From Euptelea pleiosperma (taxonomy: Eukaryota > Streptophyta > Magnoliopsida > Ranunculales > Eupteleaceae), in the NCBI GenBank assembly GCA_035048495.1, contig CM068548.1, positions 1,116,001 to 1,180,000 on the forward strand: a stretch of DNA of 64,000 bases, given 5' to 3'. The notes beneath the pieces are model-generated. The model saw nothing but the letters and a program-made list of their open reading frames with translations. It did no database searches and was not told the origin of the DNA. How positions within the stretch are numbered: the stretch's first letter is position 1; each line of letters starts with the position of its first letter. Below are positions 55,164-64,000 of this stretch, one piece after another. The translations under genes and the position numbers were made by a program.

Positions 55164-55816
55164 AGTATGTTCTCGGCCGTCTGAGGATTGATTTTCCGAT
55201 ACAATGAAGAAAAAATCAAATTACTAATACCTCCCTCTGTTTCCGGGACGAACCAACAGATGGGTACTCGAGTTTGTTGATATACACAAGACACCCGTCA
55301 AAATGACCAAAAACCCTCCAAGATATGTGGTCGTGGTTTTAGAAGCGTGTTAGCTCTGGCCTTCTCTCTCTCTCTCTCACAGTTCACTGTTGCTTCACAA
55401 ATAAGGTGCCATGTGGCAATCCAGCTACTACTTAAACTTAAAAAGATACTCGCATAATGGATCCGAGTCTGAACTCAATAGTGGCCTACCGGCGGAGGTC
55501 AACGGAATCAACTCACCGAGTCATCTCGTAAAAAAAAAATTCACCTAGCTTAAAATGGGATCGGTGGGTCCTATAGTATCAGAGAGAGAGAGACAGAGAG
55601 AGAGAGCGAATTCCCGTAGCTAAGGGTTGCAAATTAAGTTATCAGATCTAAAAGCTTAACATGTTTGTGGTTGATAGCTTAATGACTATGACTGGATTAG
55701 ATTATTGGTAAAGATCTTAAGTCTTAAAATTAAGTCAAGAGCATTGTGGGTATTTTTAAATGTTTATTAATTAGGATACTTCTATAAGTTTTTAAAAGAG
55801 AAAGCTTTGAGAAAAT

Positions 55817-56151
55817 GGTCACTCTACGGGCACCCACATCTTTAAGCCAGGCACCCCTCTTGGACCAAAATACCCCTCCCTTCAGCCGGGTACCCACCCC
55901 TTCCCCGTCCCTTCTCCTTCTCTCTCCCTTCCTCTACTGTAACTCCCCCCCACTCTCTCTCTACTGTAGTCCCCCCCCCCTCTCACTTTCCCCCCCTCTC
56001 TCTCTCTCTCTCTCTCTCCGGCTTTTAGCCTCCACGGTGCTGCACTACCGTGGGGTCTATGTAGAGAGAGGGAGAAGGGACGGGGAAGGGGTGGGTGCCT
56101 AGCTGAAGGGAGGGGTATTTTGGTCCAAGTGGGGTGCCCGTAGAGCGACCC
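55817..56151. mobile_element. MITE with long inverted repeats and TTGAGAAAAT duplication (335 bp)
   Basis: GGTCACTCTACGGGCACCC on the left pairs with GGGTGCCCGTAGAGCGACC on the right. The arms continue with ACCAAAATACCCCTCCCTTC and CCCACCCCTTCCCCGTCCC against their complements (about 110 bp). TTGAGAAAAT flanks both sides (55807-55816, 56152-56161), a 9-10 bp duplication fitting Mutator. The centre is CT and C runs. The 95-codon ORF across it is an artefact. Confidence 0.85.
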
Positions 56152-56832
56152 TTGAGAAAATGGCAGTGTTGGTATTAAAAGAGAATCTAAGAATCCTTTT
56201 TAAAGATTCTTTCACTTATGCAATAAGTGAAGGGAGGGTCACTTTTTTATTTTTCACTTAATTTCAATGATTTTGATGATAAGTGCTTAAATTAAGTCGT
56301 TTACCAAAGGCCATTTAATCACCAAAATCTTAATTTCAGTTCATTCAGACATAAGGTCTGAGAAAAAGTTTTACCAAACGCCATTCCCTTGTAGAACATA
56401 ATCACAAGAAGCATTCGATTTGAATCCTGAGCAATGACAAGACCATAAGAAATTTTAATTCAGTTACATCGTACAGAGCAATCTGATCAATGATCCGATG
56501 CAACAATGTGAAGCACGAAAGCAAAATTTGCAGCATAAGCATCCCCATGTAACTGTTACCTTCTACCAATACTTTGAAATACACTATACGCCATCCTGCA
56601 TAAATAGCAGAGGCCTTACAGAGAAAAAAAAACATTATAAAGACAAGTAATAACACTCCTAGGACTCTTAATTACGATACCGGTATATATGCCCATCCCA
56701 CCAATATGTCGGAGCATTCATTGCCCCGCAGTTATGGAAATGCAAACAGGAGTGTCAGCAGCAGCAACTGTTCAAAGAAAGTGATTATGTATATCAGTAC
56801 AACTTGATTCTTCACCATGTTGATTGTAGCTC

Positions 56833-59800
56833 TCAGGTACACTGCTTTGCACGGAAATCATTCTCTGATAACAAACCCAAGATGAGGCGACGGATCCTTT
56901 CTGCACCAGGCCCGGGCCTGAGCACAGTTGCATTAGCTATGGTGTAATGTGGGACACTCATGTTTGTGTTTCCTCCATTATCAAACCATGCACCAGGCAC
57001 AAACCCATTGGCAGCACGGCCCAAAAGCTCTGTGTCAATCTTGTCAAGTACTGATTCATTGTGGCCAAACTTCCTTGCAAAGGGGGCGTTGCTGTCAACC
57101 ATCCTCTCATAGTCGTTGACTGTGAGGAAGTGTGGGTGCTGCTTGGGAGGGTTGTCCCAAGATATGAAGTGGAGGTCATGGTTTACTGTGGTGTTGCGGA
57201 ACTCCTCGGCATTACAAATCACTGTGTGGAAGTATCCCTCAGGTGAGGAGAGGAAGTTGGCATAGTACATTAAGACCGTCCTCGGAAGGTTGTCCCACCC
57301 CCATAAACAGAACTCCATGAACGGACGAGAAAGCATCATCCAAGCCGAACCTGAGAGAAGCAAAACATTAGAAACAAGTTTACTAAAATCTCTGGGAAGA
57401 CACAAAACACTTCAATCCCTACACAGGTAGGTTTTTCACATCTGGCAACTGAGGTGGCAGGACCAAGACCCGGTTGCACTCTGCCATGTGGCAAAAATAG
57501 GTATACTGTTTTTTCACTTCTTTCAATTTAAAAATTATAACATTTATTATTCATAGGGGAAAAGTGCTATACGTGGTAGGGTATGGTGTTATGTGGACAA
57601 GATTACTGTCCATGTGGTCAATCATGATGATCTTCTATAAGATGGGCAGTCCAAGTGTGCCACACCAATCTCAAGTGGCAAGAAAACCCCGTATTACAGG
57701 GTATGATGTCTTCAGTGACTTCCCAGGCTACCTTTTTGCCAAAATCTTGTGGTCCAAGTTGAAGACACCAACAGTAGCAACTTTCCCACAGTTGCAGTTT
57801 GCTAAACAACTGAAGCTTGGGTCTGAGGAGTCTAACGCTGTCTCATAACAAATGATCAAAAACTCATAGTTGATTCGGAAACCTGTCATTCAGTTTCAGA
57901 GTAAGACTACACTAAATGAATAAAAAAATTGCACTTCTCGTAAGGAATATCAGTTTGGATTCTGTAATCTGACTCGAGCCTAAAGGAGTCGAACTAGCCA
58001 AGTAATGAGTTATTCACCATTTTGACACGGATAATGGGAATTCCTGACAATAACTTGCCCACAAAATTTGATGTGTGATGTTGGAATATGGTTGGTCATC
58101 TCTGGTTTTTCAAGTTTATGAGCATTTTCAATTAATTCTACTAAACACATCTAATACAATTTTTTGATATGATTCACCCTGGCCTTCTTTCAAATATTTA
58201 GTCGAATTATATTTTCACAACATTGGCTGAAAGCTCCATTAGTTGATTCTTTGGGTGGCTTCTACAAGGTTCGTAAAATTTCAGTGGTTACAAGTTCTTA
58301 AGATTATTTTTTCTACCAATTTTGAGGCTGATGGCTAAAGTAATAAATTCCATGTGTGCAGTCATACGTGTTGACTCAATATCAGAGATATTAGAAGTAA
58401 TGGTCATACCTATATTGTTAGACAGAACGTCGTTAATGGGTGTTCTTGACTTCTAGTCCTATTTTACCCTTAAAACAGGACCAGAGTCGGCTTTCTGAAA
58501 GAAGTTTCCTTTTTTTTGGGTAGGCAAACAGGGGGATCAGTGTGTGAGGGTCCTGTGGGACGGGATTTGAAACCAGGTCGTGGAAGACATGACCATGCAT
58601 AGTCTCTATTGATATTTGAAAACTCAAATTTGAGTCAGAAATTGGTCAGACTTAGCCATCTCAACGAGAAAACATGCCAATCTTATAAAAAAGGCCTTCC
58701 TGCATGTACTTTGCCAAATGTTTTTCTAAAATTGGGGGGTTTATACGTGTGGGACGGGATTTGAACCCAGGTCGTGGAAAACATAACACCATGCTTAATC
58801 TATATCAATATTTGAAAACTCTGATTTGAGTCGGAAATTGGTCAGACTTGGCCGTCTCAACGAGAAAACATGCCAATCTTATAAAAAAGGCCTTCCTGCA
58901 TGTACTTTGCCAATTTTTTTCTAAAATTAGGGCTTATACGTGGTACACAGAACCCGACTACTATGTATCATCTCAGAGAAGTTCAGAATCAGCCATCTAG
59001 TTTTGAACATTTGTTCTGATACACTAAAAGAATGCTGGTCACTGAAGTGGTTAGCTGTGTTGACTAATGTCCAACAGTGGCCAAAGCAACAAAATTGTGA
59101 AACTTAGCGAAACAGTGGAGACCCTTATTAGAAGACGTCCCACACACTAGACCTGATTGGAAACAGAGAACAGAGGCTCCTTTAATTGGAGAAGAGATTG
59201 AGCACAAAACTGACACTTACTAACATGGTGACCTTACCAGGTCATAGCCTTGTAGAAGGAAGTAGTTACTATAGGGAAGAGGGAACTGGTAGGTGAAAAC
59301 CATTGAACAGAGTGTAAGTTCTAATGGTGCTATTCAGAAACATCCAGTTTACAGACTCAGAAGGCAACACTTGGAAGTAGAGAAAAACCTTGTATTATGT
59401 AAAGACGCCACTCTCAGACGTAGTATAAAAAAGTCTAAGGAAAAGGATGTTTGGCCTCAACAAAGCTCATATTTATGTTTATTTACTAAGTTAAAAATCC
59501 ATCCATATTAGATTTTGTAAGGAAGCAGTAGGTACTGAAATTGTTGGAGGAACAACAAAGAATGTGGGTGCCCAAGCAATTTAAACATTTGATGGACCAA
59601 CTCATGCTTGGGGCCAAGAGAGATTTGAGAATTTGTTATCTAAGTCAGTCAGTCCCGTCACTTTGACTTGTGATTATTTGATCATCTAGGAAAGTTAATC
59701 CATTTCTGCTGATTCTCACTACGTCTTAACTCATGTTGTATTTTCATAACCTTTTCTTCATCCAACAGCCCGTGTGGAGCGTATCTCATTCTATGAATGG

Positions 59801-62031
59801 AAAGATATTCCCCAACTGATGTATCAATATATCCTAGGGAGCATGAATATTAATAACCCTATGTTGGCCTATCAAAAGTGGGTCCACCAAAACCTAAAGA
59901 TCTGAGTTTCTCTATAGATTTCATCTATGTTCAGCTCAAGCCAATCCTCAACAGCCAGATCCTATGGGCGCAAGACCTGATTACACAAGCTGAGATAGGC
60001 CTCCAAAACTCATTGGAAATTTTTCCTAGTTGATGCACCACTGCTATGAGACTGTTTTGTGGATGGCACAAAATATTATGATGATGAAAAATTACGACGC
60101 ACTGATCGAGCATCATGAATTTGCATGTGTTCCCAAATGCAGCTGGCGGGTATTGAAAGTAGTACCAACTGCATTGAATGTTCCATCTACATTACCCCAC
60201 ATGCCCTAAGTCTCTGAGCACATAGGACCATAATTCCAAACCTTGAAAACCTAGTAGAAGGGACCATAAATATAAAACTCTATCCTCTGAATGGCCAAGT
60301 GCATGGCGCATACTCTGTGATGCAAATGAGTATTGTACTCCATTACAACACATTACCAAAAGAGGAAAGAAGGGACCTCTTACCCGCCGAAGGCTCTGAA
60401 AGAGGTTTAAAATTTCTTCTTTTACCCAGGGAAGAAACTGAAAACCCGGGTATATTTGCCTCCGCTATAGTGTAGCTTATTGGAAGCTGCAATCAGGTTC
60501 TACTAGTTTTAGTGAATCAAGCTCTAGGTTTCCTACTTATAAGTTATAACAATTTTTGTAGCTTTATAATAGATCACTTCCGCATTTCTAGGACAAAATA
60601 GATAAAATATCACTCTGGACCGGAAAAGAATGAACAGACATCAAGACACCTCACCTGTGAAAAGCCTAAATGCCGTAGGTACACTCCTTTTCTCTGAAAC
60701 CCAAAACACATCCGTTTTTTGCAAGCTATAGAGCCCAGGATCTATAATTACTGGCTTGGCTCTCTGAAACCTACAGATGGATCAAACAAACATTTCAGTA
60801 CGCAGAGTTCTTGTTCAGCATACTACTTTCATTTCCGGACCCATTAAAAGAAATCAAAGTTAGCTGAAAAAAAGAGGGAAAAATGCACATACTCTTTCCA
60901 TCCAATGTCGCTTGTGTGCTCGATAAAATTGAAGTGTCTTGGAATAGCTGAAAAGGAATGAAGCAGATCTGTTCCATCCAAAAAAGAAGAAAAAACAGAG
61001 TTTATTAGAAGGCATGGTATGATGCAAACTTTATGCCTATTTCCCATTCAAAAAAAAGGGAGAAATAGATTGAAAGCACCAAAGAAATGGGCAGTACTGA
61101 AAGAAAAAAAAAATCAGTAAAACACATCAAAGAAATGGGTTTTTTTAGGCAAAATGGATAGAACTCGCAAATCGAAGGAGGCGAAAAGAAGAAAAAAATT
61201 TTGTTAGCAATGTAAAGTCATTCCCCTTATCTAATTAGAAAACACAAAAAACCAATAAACCGAATGCATTGAAGAAGTGAATTAGCAAAATCTGCACCCA
61301 TTTCTCAAATCGAAAGCACCAAGTTAAAAAATGTTTGGTGAATTATATACTTCTATACCTAAATCTCATCCGAAAACAGGAACAACCTACTAACCCAAAT
61401 CATAAAAGAAGCAGGTTTTTAAAGTGAAATTGATACCATCTTGCGTCACCAAAGGATAATCCGAAGCGCTAAGATTAATAAACCAATCCCATTCTCCTCC
61501 CTCCTTCAATAAGATCGCCGCCGCATGAAGCGTATTACTGACCATCGTGGGTCCTCTGTAAGTAACCAAATTCGCCCGAACAACAACCCGAACATTACCG
61601 AATTTGGCGAAAACCGGGTCATCCCGAACAAAATTTGCCAAGTCCAACCGCTCAGCCGGAGAAGCCTCGAGGTCCAAATGCACAGCATACTGATTGAGTG
61701 GATGGTAAAGAGCTCTAAGTGTCCTCTTGAGACTCTCTCCATCTCCAATCGATCCGGAGATGAGATAAGCGATACGGGGAATTGGGCTCGTCGACGTTGA
61801 AGCGATACGCAATTTCGATTCGACAAAAACAGCTTTTCGATTATCCACAGGGGTTCGATAGAAAGGTAAGAGACCATTGGAAGCGAAGATAGAGGTAAAA
61901 ATGAGAATAGAAGATAAGAGGAGAGAGAATACCAATGGGAGAAACCATTTTTTCTTCTTTTGTTGCTTGGTAGTCTCCATGTGAAGAACCAGAGATACTC
62001 GAGAGAGAATCGCGGAGTTTAAATGCTTCAT
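56833..62031 (-). CDS. Core-2/I-branching glycosyltransferase, beta-glucuronosyltransferase GlcAT14A-like (434 aa, 4 exons)
   Basis: A Golgi type II membrane enzyme. Characterised Arabidopsis relatives (GlcAT14A-C) add glucuronic acid to the galactan side chains of arabinogalactan proteins. Exons on the minus strand: 61437-62031, 60893-60968, 60655-60770, 56833-57350. All are GT-AG and the frame is continuous over 1305 bases. After a basic KKKKWF comes a hydrophobic anchor (LPLVFSLLLSSILIFTSIF). The catalytic region starts RIAYLISGSIGDGESLKRTL, with YHPLNQYAVHLDLEAS, WDWFINLSASDYPLVTQD, RHFNFIEHTSDIGWKE and PVIIDPGLYSLQKTDVFW. The last exon has SSPEGYFHTVICNAEEFRNT and ends RRLILGLLSENDFRAKQCT. 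A second in-frame ATG at 61980 (METTKQQ) would give 417 aa and may be the true start. Which paralogue it is cannot be settled here. Intron 3 is 3.3 kb with a tandem duplication. A Mutator-type MITE lies about 280 bp upstream. Confidence 0.93.
58554..58935. repeat. Tandem duplication of 194 bp in GlcAT14-like intron 3
   Basis: TGTGGGACGGGATTTGAA starts at 58554 and 58748. Both copies continue with CAGGTCGTGGAA, AAATTGGTCAGACTT and AAGGCCTTCCTGCATGTAC with few differences. The unit is non-coding. Confidence 0.9.
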
Positions 62032-62310
62032 GATTGTCGTATTTTTACCGTTGAAGAGAGATCTGCGGGAACTGTAGTAGTTCAGATTTTAGCGACATCG
62101 GGTAAGAGCAGAGAGAGAAAGAGTGCGTGCGTGTGTGGTGGGGAAGCGAGGGTGCGTAGGATACTGTAATGCGCACAGTGGTGATCTGATTGGGTTGATT
62201 GCGCATTATTCACAGAGTGGAGTCAATAATGGCAAGCGACTGGAGGACGCTGAAGGCTGAACTGCACTTAAAATGAGACCCCGAACCGATGATTACGCTT
62301 GGAAAACTCT

Positions 62311-63004
62311 GCGGAAAATTTTCGAAACAAACCCAAGTTTAAGGGTATTTTACAAAAAGAACCGTATTTTTTGAAATTTGTCAAAACAAACCTAGGACTT
62401 TAAAATGGCTGAATTGCCCTCTTCAAACGATATGCCAAATAGTTAGGCGTATGTTGTTATACGTCGCCAAACGGTTTGGCGGTTCACAAAGTGAAACGCC
62501 ATACTGTTAGGCGTTTATTTTTTACTGTGTTAACGTGAAACTCACATTTGATGATGTTAGAAATTTCAGATCACCAAAAATCAGCCATTGATTTATCTTC
62601 CTTGTGTGTACACCAAAATTATGAAAAAAAAAAAAGTCAAATCGCCGTCAGACGCCATACTGTTTGGCGATGGTTGTTGACAGTCGCCAAACCGTTCGGC
62701 GACGGTTATTAACAGTCGCCAAACCGTTAGGCGTATGCTATTAAAAGTCACCAAACCGTTTGGCGACATTTAATAGCCGACGCCGAACGGTTTGACGGCT
62801 GTTAACAACCATTGCCAAACAGTATGGCGTCTGACAATGATTTGACATTTTTCAGGCAACAGGACAAAGGCAAATCTGCCATTAAAATATTTTTTGAGCA
62901 TACGTCAAATGGTTTGGCGTCCTAGGTCTGTTTTGACAAATTTCTAAAAATACGGTTCTTTTTGGAAAATACCCTTAAATTTGGGTTCGTTTCGAAAATT
63001 TTCC
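62311..63004. mobile_element. Mutator-type MITE with CGCCAAACCGTTTGGCG core (694 bp)
   Basis: Inverted repeats of about 88 bp: GGAAAATTTTCGAAACAAAC and TTTAAGGGTATTTTACAAAA at the left match the complement of the right end with few mismatches. The left end has two extra bases. A perfect 9-bp duplication, GAAAACTCT, lies at 62302-62310 and 63005-63013. The core carries about ten copies of palindromes of the type CGCCAAACGGTTTGGCG and GACGCCATACTGTTTGGCG. A fragment at about 62571-62618 (CACCAAAAATCAGCCATTGA, ACACCAAAATTA) matches the arm of the 50292 MITE. Confidence 0.92.
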
Positions 63005-63239
63005 GAAAACTCTAACCATAGATAACCGGACAAAAATACGTGCGATTGAGTCCATTGACCATTGGATTTAAGAGATCCAACGGTGCCCGAGAGAGTTCAA
63101 AGTTAAGTAAGCATGTTATTATTATAGTTAGGTGAGGAATATTATTAGTGTGTTGGTGTGGTTGGATCACTAGTGGGGGGAGAGACGGTTGTCGAGGAAA
63201 GGGATTGGGGAGCAGTAGAACTTTGCTGACAGCATCAAC

Positions 63240-63575
63240 GTTAGTGACAGACCACAATATGTGCCACGTAGCATACTCTTAGAGACCACTGGTCGTAAGG
63301 CACATCTCTAGGTGGACTGAAATACCAAAAATCAGCTTGATTAGTGATTTCAAACCTTTCGATCTTTGTAACCCAAATAATACTCAAATTCAACAGTTAA
63401 AAATTAACCCATAAAAACGACTCAAATCCTACGCCTAGGAATTAGTAATCAGGCTAAGTTTTCTTCCGTAGGTCCACCTATAGGTTTGGGCCAAACATCC
63501 ATACGGTCAGTTATCTCTAATACTGTGCCACGTGACTCATACTGTTGTCCGTCGTTAAGTTTGATGAAGGACGCC
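63240..63575. mobile_element. Copy of the 36.6 kb MITE family
   Basis: AACGTTAGTGACAGACCACA with ATGTGCCACGTAGCATAC at the left is roughly inverted to TGTGCCACGTGACTCATAC and GTCCGTCGTTAAGTTTGATG at the right. The inner phrases AAATCAGCTTGATTAGTGAT, CCCAAATAATACTCAAATTC and TAATCAGGCTAAGTTTTC match other copies. The target duplication is not clear. Confidence 0.65.
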
Positions 63576-64000
63576 GGTTAGCAAAGTTCTACTCGGATTG
63601 GGAGCATTTTAAGCAGACGAACTATCGTAGTCGTAGTATAATACTATTATGAGCAGTGTTAGTAGGACGATACCAAAAATAAAAAAAGAGGAGAGAAAAA
63701 ATTCCTCCCAAGTCTGGAATCAACATGATGGGGATGAGATAACCAACTGATAAGGTCCATTCACCTTCTAAGTGGGTCTTGTAGGTATTACAGTAATACA
63801 TAAGAACTTTCTAATCATGATCTGCATGTGTGCCACGTGTTAGGATTTCATTTTATAGTGTTACCATGATCACCCTTAGCCTAAGGGTGATCTTATGTCC
63901 AGATCTCTAATGGTCCTTGAGATTCACACAACGCAAATGTCAAAGACGATCCAACAATGGATGATAGGGACGAAGAAATTACAGTTTCGTCCTATCGTTT
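63576..64000. other. No gene recognised
   Basis: Right edge of the window. It has a short AGGGTGATC/GATCACCCTTAG inverted pair near 63869-63893. No coding region supported. Confidence 0.5.

Noticed and set aside
54675..56425. Shared phrase CAAGAAGCATTCGATTTGAA at about 54680 and 56404
   Set aside because: Only about 20 bases are shared, with unrelated flanks. Not enough to call a repeat.

Overview
The window is nuclear DNA of a flowering plant. Four plant gene families with GT-AG introns are present (GH28 polygalacturonase, DYW-class PPR, DCC/DUF393 chloroplast protein, GlcAT14-type glycosyltransferase). The rest is AT-rich intergenic DNA packed with LTR retrotransposons and MITEs. Species cannot be told from the sequence. 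Nothing looks bacterial, viral or organellar.

Region 1 (1-17,632) is a retrotransposon nest. A young, complete, non-autonomous element (element B, 4183-15203, minus strand) has 2.8 kb LTRs, a CCTAT target-site duplication, a tRNA-Asp-like primer site and one 578-codon ORF of unknown function, but no visible pol. It sits inside an older LTR (LTR C, 3593-17632) that carries a 190-bp tandem array. A second, diverged member of B's family (element A, 1-3561) lies next to it in the opposite orientation, so 1-3561 and 4183-7750 form a large inverted repeat.

Region 2 (17.6-24 kb) holds a decayed plant-mobile-domain gene, two hAT-type MITEs with 8-bp target duplications, and a 729-bp palindrome with another MITE at its centre.

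Region 3 (24.1-27.2 kb) is a polygalacturonase gene on the minus strand. I could assemble ten exons (404 aa) with all four GH28 motifs intact.

Region 4 (27.2-37.5 kb) has an LTR with a tRNA-iMet-like primer site running into a 177-bp tandem array, which is split by a solo-LTR-like insertion. Several MITEs follow.

Region 5 (37.5-47 kb) has an intronless DYW-type PPR gene, an internally deleted copia element rich in ATCGAT palindromes, a hAT MITE, a 356-bp TRIM with 5-bp target duplication, and a PPR pseudogene.

Region 6 (47.3-55.2 kb) is a five-exon DCC-family gene on the minus strand (172 aa). Its 6.6 kb first intron is filled with a copia remnant, two MITEs and an array of five 130-bp units, each with a hairpin, ahead of a TATA box.

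Region 7 (55.8-64 kb) has a Core-2/I-branching glycosyltransferase (GlcAT14 type, four exons, 3.3 kb intron) on the minus strand, with a Mutator-type MITE about 280 bp upstream of its first ATG.

The most unusual pattern is a recurring element design. At least five hAT-type MITEs (20026, 21068, 35243, 44969, 50966), plus a Mutator-type element (62311), have cores built almost entirely from one short motif, a different one in most families. Their target duplications are intact, so these are real transposition units and not random low-complexity DNA.
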